Assembly (NCBI GenBank): GCA_025363385.1
Contig: JANYEA010000092.1
Coordinates: 1-59,281 of the forward strand
DNA from: Bacteroidota bacterium
GTDB lineage: Bacteria > Bacteroidota > Bacteroidia > Chitinophagales > Chitinophagaceae
Length of the DNA stretch: 59,281 bases
Reading direction: 5' to 3'
This document shows, piece after piece, positions 8,283-15,847 of this stretch. Both the position numbers and the translations under genes were made by a program. Position 1 is the first letter of the stretch. Each line of letters begins with the position of its first letter. The notes beneath the pieces were generated by a model. That model was not told the origin of the DNA. It saw only the letters and a list, made by a program, of their open reading frames with translations, and ran no database searches.

Positions 8283-8876
8283 TTAACTAATCGGTTTTAG
8301 ATTCAACCTAAATTCAACCAATAACTCGTCATTGGCTTTGATTACTCCCCCTAATTTGCTGGGTGGTGTTAAATTAAAATCAGAGAAATGAATTTTCTGA
8401 TTCCCTTTTAAATGCACATCCTGTTTTTCATCGCCCGTAAAAAGATAATTAATCTCAAATCTTTTATTTACGCCCGATAAACTGATGTCTACAATACCCG
8501 TAATATTAGATGGATTCTTAAAATCAGGAAAACTATTGATCGAAATAAACTTAACCGCTAAAATAGGAAACAATTTAGCTTTTAATGTTTTACGCAAATC
8601 GGCCGTCATCATTCGGTTATGACAATCGAATGCCTCGATCTCTAAATTTAATTTACCATTCATGGGTAGCAATTGCCCTTTCGGCATGGTTCTTAATAGT
8701 GTAAGCGTGTCAGGTAAATTATAATTATTGATATCGCATTGAAAGCTATTGATATTGGTGGTGCCATTTACAGAAAGGCTACTTCCTTGCATCACAACCC
8801 AAATAGCTTTATTGTCTGGGTGATAAAATCCCGACAATACCAATAAGAGCATTAATGCTACAACTTGTTTCTTCAT
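8283..8876 (-). CDS. YceI-like periplasmic protein
   Basis: YceI proteins are lipocalin-like barrels that bind isoprenoid-type lipids in the periplasm. The 197-residue product starts with a signal-like segment (KKQVVALMLLLVLSGF). It shows the family's layout: 'SLSVNGTTNINSFQCD' near the start, a central 'LKAKLFPILAVKF' and a terminal 'HFSDFNLTPPSKLGG'. It is clearly related to the YceI protein at 10340-10933 but divergent. A strong terminator lies between it and the porin gene upstream, so it may have its own promoter or depend on read-through. Confidence 0.8.
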   Translation of the reverse strand: MKKQVVALMLLLVLSGFYHPDNKAIWVVMQGSSLSVNGTTNINSFQCDINNYNLPDTLTLLRTMPKGQLLPMNGKLNLEIEAFDCHNRMMTADLRKTLKAKLFPILAVKFISINSFPDFKNPSNITGIVDISLSGVNKRFEINYLFTGDEKQDVHLKGNQKIHFSDFNLTPPSKLGGVIKANDELLVEFRLNLKPIS

Positions 8877-8907
8877 GTAATTCGATCAATCCTACAATAA
8901 TAAAAAG

Positions 8908-8940
8908 AATAGCCGAATGAAAGAACTTCATCCGGCTATT
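8908..8940 (-). terminator. Rho-independent terminator after the porin gene
   Basis: A 14-bp stem (AATAGCCGGATGAA against TTCATTCGGCTATT on the minus strand, one G-T wobble) encloses a 5-nt loop and is followed on the minus strand by a T-rich run. It sits 22 bp after the porin stop codon. Confidence 0.85.
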
Positions 8941-8962
8941 CACACCATAAAAAACCATTTTA

Positions 8963-10291
8963 TTAGAATCCTACTATCGCTTCAATGACATAACCATTGA
9001 ATTTACCAGAAGAACGGTAATCTGAAGTTGGGAAGTCTACATATTTTTGATTTACAATTTCACCTTTCAACAAAACGTTTTTGGTCATGAACCAACCACC
9101 TGCCAATGAAGTTCTGTTTACAGATACATCATTTGCAATACCAGTTAAAGTTGCTTTTACTGAGTTGTAACGAGCACCTAAGAAAAAGCTTTCATTTTTA
9201 CCAAATCTGTACACACCTTCTACAGCATATTGAGTTGCTTTTCTATCAACTGTTTCTGTTTTAGTTCTTCCTTTTGCTGCTTCATAAGTCGCAAATACTT
9301 CAAAACCATACACTTTTACAAAACCATTCAACATGGCAGTATTGATTTTTTTACTAAAGCCTGGATTGAAACGTCCAGAGAATGCTACTGCAGTTGAAGC
9401 AGGCAGAGCACCTGGTGCACCTTTTTCCATTACGTTTTGATAGTTAGAACCAGTACGGTCGCCACCAAAGATGGTTAAACCACTACCTGCCTGACTACTA
9501 TTTGCATAATAACTACCAGTTAAACGTACACGTACATTGTCGTTTAATTTTTTATCAAATCCTAGTTTAAAATAAATAGAAGGATTTCTTTTCACGTTTG
9601 GATCAGGTACAGTTGGATAAGTTGAATCGATATTACCTTTAATCATACCACTGGTTAAACCAATCATACCCAAAAGACCATTTTTTTGAACATATACTTC
9701 ACCACCGATTTCAGTAGCAAATTCGTCCATGATATAGTTATCCATGAATGGATTGTATAAAGCCTGACCACCATCAGTTCTGCGGAAGTGTTGATCACCA
9801 TAGTTCACTTCAAAGTGACCAATTTTAACAGTAGTAATTTTCATCAAATCATCCCAGAATTGACCTTTAAATGGAACTTTATCGAATTGAATATATCCAC
9901 CTTTCACCCAAGTTTCATTGTGGTGACGAGCAGATAAATAACTAGTAACATTTAATTTAACACCATCAGCTAATTGAACATCCATGAACAAGTTAGCCTG
10001 AGCAGTCATAAATCCATTTTGCAAAGGATACAAGCGGTTTGCACCAACACCAGTATTATTGATTGCAGTTGGGTTTTCGTGTTTCAAATTTTGGAACTGT
10101 TGTGTAAAACCAGCGCCCCATCTAACTTTCAAACCTGTAAAAGGTACAGTGTCTGCTTTAGAAGTTTCAAATTGATTGATACCTGTTTGATCGTATGGAC
10201 GGAAGTTTGAAATTTTAGGTTGCTGTGCAAATAATGTCACAGGAATTGCAGCTAAGGCAATTAAGGCTAATTTTTTAAATTGGAATTTCAT
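8963..10291 (-). CDS. Outer-membrane beta-barrel (porin-like) protein
   Basis: A 442-residue protein with a clear signal peptide (KFQFKKLALIALAAIPVTLFAQ). It has many alternating strands rich in Gly, Tyr, Asn and Lys, and a C-terminal Phe ('EAIVGF'), as in outer-membrane barrels. Repeated 'FKLGFDKKL', 'VRLTGSYYAN' and 'FFLGARYNS' strands support a porin fold. The cargo is unknown. It lies 48 bp downstream of a YceI gene in the same direction, a pairing that suggests joint handling of a lipid or small solute. A strong terminator follows. Confidence 0.8.
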   Translation of the reverse strand: MKFQFKKLALIALAAIPVTLFAQQPKISNFRPYDQTGINQFETSKADTVPFTGLKVRWGAGFTQQFQNLKHENPTAINNTGVGANRLYPLQNGFMTAQANLFMDVQLADGVKLNVTSYLSARHHNETWVKGGYIQFDKVPFKGQFWDDLMKITTVKIGHFEVNYGDQHFRRTDGGQALYNPFMDNYIMDEFATEIGGEVYVQKNGLLGMIGLTSGMIKGNIDSTYPTVPDPNVKRNPSIYFKLGFDKKLNDNVRVRLTGSYYANSSQAGSGLTIFGGDRTGSNYQNVMEKGAPGALPASTAVAFSGRFNPGFSKKINTAMLNGFVKVYGFEVFATYEAAKGRTKTETVDRKATQYAVEGVYRFGKNESFFLGARYNSVKATLTGIANDVSVNRTSLAGGWFMTKNVLLKGEIVNQKYVDFPTSDYRSSGKFNGYVIEAIVGF

Positions 10292-10339
10292 AAAATTAAG
10301 TTTGGTTAAAAATAGTGTTGTTGATTAAGGAATATTGGA

Positions 10340-10933
10340 TTATTTAGTAAGTTTCATGTCGAACTTTAAAGTAACATCGTTACCTGTTTTAATTGTTCCC
10401 ATCATGAAAGTTGGAGGTGCCATACTGAATTCTTTCATACTGATTTTTTTAGATCCCATTACAGTAATTGACTTATCTGCATTTACCTTACAAGTAGCTA
10501 CGATTTCAGCGTCTAAAGTTGTGCCGGCAATGGTTAATTTTCCAGTTGATTTTACAGAATAATCAGAAGCATCTAAATTAGTAACGGTAGCAGTGTTAGA
10601 AGTGAAAGTGATCATCGCATTTTTATCACTTTTTAATGCTTTGTACGCATTTTTATCCATGGCATCATGACCACTTTTTAAGCTCTCTGCTTTTGTGGTA
10701 AAACTGAGTCCATTGACTGCTGTAATAGCACCTGCTGCATTCAAAGTGAAGTTTCCTTCAAAGTTTCCAATTGCAGATTTCATATCCCAATCGTGTAAGG
10801 TGGATGTACCGCTAACGGTTAAAGCCATGCTCTTAGAAATATATTTCACCTGTGCTGATGCACCGATAAACAAAATAAGACTAAAAGCAATCAGGCCAGG
10901 TTTTTTAAAATTGAATTTTAAAAGCTTATTCAT
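10340..10933 (-). CDS. YceI family periplasmic protein
   Basis: A secreted YceI-type lipid-binding barrel. From ATG 10933 the product has 197 residues with a signal peptide (MNKLLKFNFKKPGLIAFSLI, then LFIGASAQ). Family marks include 'LTVSGTSTLHDWDMKS', 'LKSDKNAMITFTS' and 'KEFSMAPPTFMMGTIKTGNDV'. A further in-frame ATG at 10963 would add ten residues before the signal peptide and is less likely. It is the first gene of the run yceI, porin. No regulator is adjacent. Confidence 0.88.
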   Translation of the reverse strand: MNKLLKFNFKKPGLIAFSLILFIGASAQVKYISKSMALTVSGTSTLHDWDMKSAIGNFEGNFTLNAAGAITAVNGLSFTTKAESLKSGHDAMDKNAYKALKSDKNAMITFTSNTATVTNLDASDYSVKSTGKLTIAGTTLDAEIVATCKVNADKSITVMGSKKISMKEFSMAPPTFMMGTIKTGNDVTLKFDMKLTK

Positions 10934-10963
10934 AAAATTGGTTTTTGGGGTGATGTTCAACAT

Positions 10964-11273
10964 TGATGATGATTAACTATCAATTTTCTTACACAAATGT
11001 CGAAACATTGAGTAAACTTTAACATGATGCGTGTCAGCGCATTTTATGATTCTAATCAGTGCAAAAGATGATAATTGTCAGTTTAACATTTAATACTTAT
11101 CCTTAAAATGCGCCTATAAAATCTGTTATAAGCGTTTTATAAGTACTTTAAAAGTAATTATTTTCATAGATTTTTAGAATTGGAGCCAATCTGCATTGTA
11201 TTTTATTATCAAATCCCCTACTTTTGCGCTCTATCAGAAATATCCTAAGTAATTTTCTGGTTTTGAACAGGAA
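10964..11273. other. Intergenic region between yceI and tRNA-Leu
   Basis: About 310 AT-rich bases without a convincing gene. It contains the upstream region of the minus-strand yceI-porin run, where I found no good TAnnTTTG match, and at its right end a well-formed promoter for the tRNA (11196-11226). Nothing else stands out. Confidence 0.6.
11196..11226 (+). promoter_or_regulatory. Promoter of tRNA-Leu
   Basis: A TTG (-33) at 11196-11198, a 20-bp spacer and TACTTTTG (-7, fits TAnnTTTG) at 11219-11226 form the best complete Bacteroidota promoter in the window. The predicted transcription start is about 40 bases before the tRNA. Confidence 0.7.
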
Positions 11274-11355
11274 GCGGATGTGGCGAAATTGGCAGACGCA
11301 CTAGACTTAGGATCTAGCGCCGCGAGGCGTGTGGGTTCGACCCCCTCCATCCGCA
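11274..11355 (+). tRNA. tRNA-Leu (anticodon UAG)
   Basis: An 82-nt class II tRNA. The acceptor stem pairs GCGGATG with CATCCGC and the discriminator is A. The anticodon stem CTAGA/TCTAG carries the loop CTTAGGA, giving anticodon TAG at 11308-11310. A long variable arm (CGCC-GCGA-GGCG) is typical of tRNA-Leu. The TTCGACC T-loop is present, with one T-T mismatch in the T stem. CCA is not encoded. Confidence 0.97.
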
Positions 11356-11380
11356 CAAACTGATTTTCAATTAGTTACTT

Positions 11381-11402
11381 AAAGCTCACTTCGGTGGGCT
11401 TT
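11381..11402 (+). terminator. Terminator after tRNA-Leu
   Basis: A 9-bp stem (AAAGCTCAC / GTGGGCTTT, one wobble pair) closes a TTCG tetraloop and is followed by ATTGTTTTT. It separates the tRNA transcript from trigger factor. Confidence 0.85.
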
Positions 11403-11462
11403 ATTGTTTTTAGGGCTCAATAGCTAAAAAAGAATCTATGATTTGCTTTTCTGCCAAACCCT

Positions 11463-11470
11463 TACCTTTG
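11463..11470 (+). promoter_or_regulatory. -7 promoter box for trigger factor
   Basis: TACCTTTG matches TAnnTTTG 34 bp before the tig ATG. A TTTG at 11442-11445 could be the -33 element, though the 17-bp spacer is short. Confidence 0.5.
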
Positions 11471-11504
11471 CCACCCAAATTTTTAAGAAAACAAAAAAAT
11501 AACA

Positions 11505-12875
11505 ATGGCAACTATCACCCGCGAGAATATTGGCTTGCTGAACGACAAACTTACAGTGAAGCTGAGCAAGGAAGACTATTATGGCAATTTTGAAAAGAAT
11601 TTAAAACAATATGCCAAAACAGCCAACATTCCAGGATTCCGTAAAGGGATGGTACCTGTTGGAATGGTTAAAAAAATGTATGGTCAGGGTGTTTTTCAAG
11701 ATGAGGTTTTGAAGACGGTAGAGGGTGAAATGAATAAATACCTGAACGCTGAAAAATTAGACATATTTGCTCAGCCAATTCCTTTAGAAAATGAAGGAAA
11801 TAAATTAGATATGAATAATCCTGGTGAGGTTGATTTTTCATTTGAAATTGGATTAAAGCCAAATTTTGAAGTAGATGCTACTAAAATTAATGTTACCAAA
11901 TACAATGTAATTGTCACTGATGAGATGGTGAATGAGGAAATAGAAAGACTTCAAACACGCAATGGTAACATGACGGAACCTGAAACTGCTACAAGTGAAG
12001 ACCATGTGTTGAATGTAACATTTACAGAATTGGATGCCGCTGGTAATATGGTGGAAGGCGGTATCAATAAGGCTAATAGCTTATTGATAAAGTATTTTGC
12101 TGAAGGATTCAGAGCACAATTGATGGGTAAAAAAACAGACGATGTGGTTGATGTTCATTTAGCAACTGCTTTCGAAGACAAAGAAAGAGAAGTGGTAATG
12201 GCAGATCTGGGTTTAAATAAAGACGAAGCAGGTTCTGCGGATAAGACCTTTAAAATGACCATTACTAAGATTGGTTTTGTAGAAAAAGCGGCATTGGATG
12301 CTACTTTCTTTGCTACCGTGTATCCTAATAACGAAATTACCTCAGAAGAAGATTTTCGTGCATCCGTAAAAGCTGAGATTGAAACCCATTTCGCTCAACA
12401 GACCCATAACCAAATTCACGACCAAATTTACCACCACCTGATCGATCATACCAAGATGGAATTTCCTGAAAACTTCCTGAAACGTTGGTTACAAGTGGGT
12501 GGAGATAAGCCTAAAACTGTCGAAGAGGCAGAGGCTGATTATCCCACTTTTGTGGATCAGTTAAAGTGGACCCTCATCAGTAGCAAGCTCATCACCGACA
12601 ATAATATTGAAGTATTACCCGATGATATCCGCGATTTTGCCAAAATGCAATTATTTAGCTACATGGGCGGCCAATTAGGCGCTTTGGGCGATAACCAACA
12701 GTGGGTTGACGATTATGCAAATCGTATGATGCAGGACAAAAAATTCGTAGAAGATAGCTACCACCGCATTAGTGCTGATAAATTGTTTACCAGTTTAGAG
12801 AGCCAGGTAACCGCAACAGACGAAGCCATTACCATGGAGGCATTTGCAGAGAAATTGCACCACCACCACCACTAA
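11505..12875 (+). CDS. tig: Trigger factor with a natural penta-histidine C-terminus
   Basis: A ribosome-bound chaperone for nascent chains. The N-terminal ribosome-docking signature 'GFRKGMVP' is near residues 45-52. A divergent middle domain (about 150-250) and a long alpha-helical substrate-binding C-terminal domain follow. As in other Bacteroidota, the middle domain is not an obvious FKBP isomerase. The 456-residue length is normal. The protein ends in 'EKLHHHHH', encoded by five CAC codons directly before TAA. The reading frame is otherwise intact, and genomic sequence, not vector, follows. The tail might bind metal. A 14-bp tandem array begins with the first base after the stop codon. 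Confidence 0.95.
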   Translation: MATITRENIGLLNDKLTVKLSKEDYYGNFEKNLKQYAKTANIPGFRKGMVPVGMVKKMYGQGVFQDEVLKTVEGEMNKYLNAEKLDIFAQPIPLENEGNKLDMNNPGEVDFSFEIGLKPNFEVDATKINVTKYNVIVTDEMVNEEIERLQTRNGNMTEPETATSEDHVLNVTFTELDAAGNMVEGGINKANSLLIKYFAEGFRAQLMGKKTDDVVDVHLATAFEDKEREVVMADLGLNKDEAGSADKTFKMTITKIGFVEKAALDATFFATVYPNNEITSEEDFRASVKAEIETHFAQQTHNQIHDQIYHHLIDHTKMEFPENFLKRWLQVGGDKPKTVEEAEADYPTFVDQLKWTLISSKLITDNNIEVLPDDIRDFAKMQLFSYMGGQLGALGDNQQWVDDYANRMMQDKKFVEDSYHRISADKLFTSLESQVTATDEAITMEAFAEKLHHHHH

Positions 12876-12938
12876 GAGGAGTGAGAAGTGAGGAGTGAGA
12901 AGTGAGGAGTGAGAAGTGAGAAGTGAGGAGTGAGAAGT
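12876..12938. repeat. 14-bp tandem repeat array after tig
   Basis: Three perfect copies of GAGGAGTGAGAAGT, then a half unit GAGAAGT, then one more full copy, 63 bp in all. The unit is itself two related heptamers (GAGGAGT, GAGAAGT). The strand is almost purely purine plus T. It starts at the base after the tig stop codon. No spacers exist, so it is not a CRISPR array. Confidence 0.95.
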
Positions 12939-12953
12939 AATAAAGTTTTAGTA

Positions 12954-13022
12954 CCCCTCATGTTCGCTTGCGAATAGGAGGGGCAGCCGATGCAGTGACA
13001 ACGGCATACGGCGGGGTGGTTG
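12954..13022 (-). repeat. Interspersed hairpin repeat, copy R1
   Basis: A stem-loop at 12954-12983 has outer arms CCCCTC/GAGGGG and an inner stem TTCGC/GCGAA, with one mismatch and one wobble. A linker ending CGGGGTGGTT follows and stops 3 bp before the stop codon of the minus-strand gene. Copies R2-R4 share this layout. As it follows the gene on the minus strand, it may act as a 3'-end or terminator element. Confidence 0.65.
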
Positions 13023-13025
13023 CCA

Positions 13026-13847
13026 TTATACAATTCTCTTCTTTATATAATCTTTCATCAAATTCTTCCAAGCCTTCCATCGGAAAGTTTTCACTTCCAA
13101 TACCTCTTTTAAAAAAGAATCAGTTAATTTGATTGAAGGATCCGCTTTGATCATCTTGAGAATTTTTTTACGTACCAGCTCACCTTCTTGCCTGGCAGTT
13201 AGTCCGTTCGAAAAAACTTTACTGCCATCAGTTACGGGACGTAAATGTTTCATGGATACTTGATGCACCACAGCGGTTCTTGTTAAGCCAAGTAATTGCT
13301 GATAAAATGGGATGGCAAAATTATCGATACCATAAGAAGATATATTGGATTCTATAAGAGTATGCGCTGCGTCAAAGATTTCTTTCCGATAAAACGGACT
13401 CATAATTTCCACCCAGTTTACCCATTGAATTCCCTTTTGCTCCTGGTGTTCATTAAATTGAAAACTATGAAAACTATTAGCATCAACCGCTGCCTGAAAT
13501 GCATCGAGCTTGTTTTGATACGCAATGGATAAAAGAAGGTTGATCGATGAAACACTCATTTGAATATCATCATCCATAAAGCCGATATAATCTATGCCTT
13601 CTTGTGTTTTGTAATGTTGGTATACTTCGTTTAAAATAGATCCTTTAAATTCAGTGGCAATCGATAAGAGTTCATCAAAATGATATTGGCTACTTATTTC
13701 TGGAATAGATTGATTACCCGAATAATTAAAAAGTACAAAATCAAATGCAGGCTCTGCATCAAAATCAATCCACTGAAAGGGAGTGTCTATTCCATTCCAA
13801 GTGAGCATTAATTTTACAGGATGCTTAGTAGAGTTTGAAACAATCAT
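13026..13847 (-). CDS. Probable glycosyltransferase (DXD-type), cluster A
   Basis: A 273-residue cytosolic protein. 'IDYIGFMDDDIQMS' (about 90-103) is a nucleotide-sugar and metal binding motif of the DXD/DDD type, with 'FEIMSPFYRKEIF'-like acceptor-side strands further on. It resembles uncharacterised glycosyltransferases of the DUF707 kind, but I am not certain of the family. It is the last gene of cluster A. Its ATG overlaps the stop codon of the methyltransferase gene by one base, which implies coupled translation. A hairpin repeat (R1) follows the stop codon. Confidence 0.6.
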   Translation of the reverse strand: MIVSNSTKHPVKLMLTWNGIDTPFQWIDFDAEPAFDFVLFNYSGNQSIPEISSQYHFDELLSIATEFKGSILNEVYQHYKTQEGIDYIGFMDDDIQMSVSSINLLLSIAYQNKLDAFQAAVDANSFHSFQFNEHQEQKGIQWVNWVEIMSPFYRKEIFDAAHTLIESNISSYGIDNFAIPFYQQLLGLTRTAVVHQVSMKHLRPVTDGSKVFSNGLTARQEGELVRKKILKMIKADPSIKLTDSFLKEVLEVKTFRWKAWKNLMKDYIKKRIV

Positions 13848-14500
13848 TAACGCTTCAGCAGTTTTTTAATAGGCTTGCTGATTTTCCCTTTCAATGCAGA
13901 CAATTTTTTAAAGGAACTATTCATTTCCTGTCCCTGCCAATCGGAATAGATTTGGGTAATCGCCACGCGTTTAAAAAAAGCTGTATTCTTCACTTTCTGA
14001 ACCAGCTCCCACTCTTTTTCCTTCATTAAGAATTGATATAAAATCCGAACAGAAGGCATGTGTACATCATCCAAAATAAAGATGCCTCCTACCGGAATTT
14101 TTTGTTCCGTATAATGAAAATCGATGCAGGCAAAAGGAAAACGATGGGCACCATCAATTAACACCACATCTAAAACTTCCGGAATCTCTGGTGCATTGGG
14201 CAGGATCTGATCGGAACTACCATTTAAAAAAATAGCTTCCTTTCCAATTCCCTTACCATCCAAATATTGCTTGATGCGCAATTGCTCATCTGCATAAGGC
14301 GAAATACTAATATGATGGGTGCCATTATTTGCAAATACAATGGTACTATGGCCTGAACCTGTTTCCAAAGTATGCATACCAGGTTTTAAATACCCATTCA
14401 ACGCTTTTATTACTTGTACATTGATAGAATAATCAACGGGGAGTCCATTTTCATCTGAATGCAAGAGTGGTTTCTCAGAAATTAATTGTTCAATATCCAT
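13847..14500 (-). CDS. Class I SAM-dependent methyltransferase, cluster A
   Basis: A 217-residue Rossmann-fold protein. 'LETGSGHSTIVFA' (about 41-53) is the SAM-binding motif I. 'VLIDGAHRFPFACIDF' and 'GGIFILDDVHM' are the later strands typical of the Methyltransf_24 type. In this setting it probably methylates a sugar or glycan end, but the substrate is unknown. It lies between a flippase gene and a glycosyltransferase gene on the same strand. Confidence 0.75.
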   Translation of the reverse strand: MDIEQLISEKPLLHSDENGLPVDYSINVQVIKALNGYLKPGMHTLETGSGHSTIVFANNGTHHISISPYADEQLRIKQYLDGKGIGKEAIFLNGSSDQILPNAPEIPEVLDVVLIDGAHRFPFACIDFHYTEQKIPVGGIFILDDVHMPSVRILYQFLMKEKEWELVQKVKNTAFFKRVAITQIYSDWQGQEMNSSFKKLSALKGKISKPIKKLLKR

Positions 14501-14562
14501 AACGGTGACTTATTCTTAAATAACGCGTCAAAAATATGCCTTTCAACCAAAAATCAAGATTA

Positions 14563-15846
14563 TTAGTTAGCAATCGCTAATTGACGTCTGATCATAAACA
14601 AAAGATAGACAGGATTAAATAGTAAACTGGTGCAACTTAAAGCAATGATCGACGCCATTGCCACACCTGCCACGCCATAGATTGGCAAGAAAAAATAACC
14701 AATGGTTAAACCAATAATACCCTGACCAATGGAAACGATGGTAGGCATTCGATTAAACTTCAGTGCACTTAAGAAAGTAGACGACACATTATCGATGGCA
14801 ATGACAAAAATAAACAAGCCAAAAATGATAAATAGATTGGCGATCTCTGCATCATTGAATTTACTCCAAAGTAAAAAATAAGGCTTCACCAACAAAAAGT
14901 TCAACGCCATTACTACCAATGCCATCAAAAAAATTCTGCTCAAAGCTTTAAAGAAACTACCTCGTATTTCCATCCAGTTTCCTTCCGATTGTACAATGGC
15001 AATGGTGGGAAACAATACCAACATAAAATTGGCAATCCCCATTCTGATGATATCATAAAAACGTGTGACCAATAAATATTTTGCTACACTTTCTGCAGAA
15101 GCATGCCGATTGATTAACATGATCTGAGTATTAAACACCAACACAATGGCTATCGAATTCAAGAAATACCAGGAACTATAACTTAAGTGATTTAACAGCA
15201 CTCGCCCATTAAAATATCGAAGAGACAGGCTGTATTGAATTTGCTTTTTAGAATAATACTGTAATGCCAGAATATAGATTGCATTTATAAAAATACTTCC
15301 AGCAAATAGTATCACAACCGATTTAAACTTCGCCAACAAAATCAGCAGTATTAATTCGAATAATAATTTGATTACCCGAATCGTTCTACCCAGAAATATT
15401 TTATTAGCCGACTGGATTAACATGTCGAAAAACAAAGCAATAATATTCTGAGAAACCAGAATTGCCGTAATGAATGAGAATACAGCAATATTGTCTGCTA
15501 CATCCACAATTTTATTGGTAAATACAAAAAAGAAAATGAGAACAGAAAAAATCAAGAACCCAATAAAGAAAAAGAAAATAGAATTTATTAACTCGAGTAA
15601 TTGCAACTCTTTTTCGATCAATCTTTTTAATAAACCCAGGTTTAATCCAAAATCGAATACAGCAGAAAAAACCACCACGTTCAAAATAATTCCATACATC
15701 GCAAATTCCGTTGTACCCAATTGATGTAATAGAATGGGCGTTAAGATCAATACAGATAGGGCGCTGATCGACTGCGATAGAAATGTAGTACTTAGATTCA
15801 TTAAGTACCTCCCGTTATCCTTCACTAATGAAATAATTTTTTTCAA
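14563..15846 (-). CDS. wzx: Wzx-type oligosaccharide flippase, cluster A
   Basis: A multi-spanning inner-membrane protein of the polysaccharide transporter superfamily, about 427 residues with 12 or more hydrophobic helices. It should move the lipid-linked repeat of cluster A to the periplasmic face. The start is unclear. GTG 15888 would overlap the upstream polymerase gene by 41 bp. TTG 15846 follows the polymerase TAA by one base and gives a basic N-terminus (MKKIISLVKDNGRY). ATG 15801 is internal to that. TTG 15846 is chosen. Confidence 0.85.
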   Translation of the reverse strand: MKKIISLVKDNGRYLMNLSTTFLSQSISALSVLILTPILLHQLGTTEFAMYGIILNVVVFSAVFDFGLNLGLLKRLIEKELQLLELINSIFFFFIGFLIFSVLIFFFVFTNKIVDVADNIAVFSFITAILVSQNIIALFFDMLIQSANKIFLGRTIRVIKLLFELILLILLAKFKSVVILFAGSIFINAIYILALQYYSKKQIQYSLSLRYFNGRVLLNHLSYSSWYFLNSIAIVLVFNTQIMLINRHASAESVAKYLLVTRFYDIIRMGIANFMLVLFPTIAIVQSEGNWMEIRGSFFKALSRIFLMALVVMALNFLLVKPYFLLWSKFNDAEIANLFIIFGLFIFVIAIDNVSSTFLSALKFNRMPTIVSIGQGIIGLTIGYFFLPIYGVAGVAMASIIALSCTSLLFNPVYLLFMIRRQLAIAN

Positions 15847-15847
15847 C

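Noticed and set aside
12858..12872. His5 tail of trigger factor as a cloning-vector artefact
   Set aside because: No linker or vector sequence follows; the stop codon leads directly into a genomic repeat array and the next native gene.
12876..12938. Short repeats as a CRISPR array
   Set aside because: Units are contiguous with no spacers, and no cas genes are present in the window.
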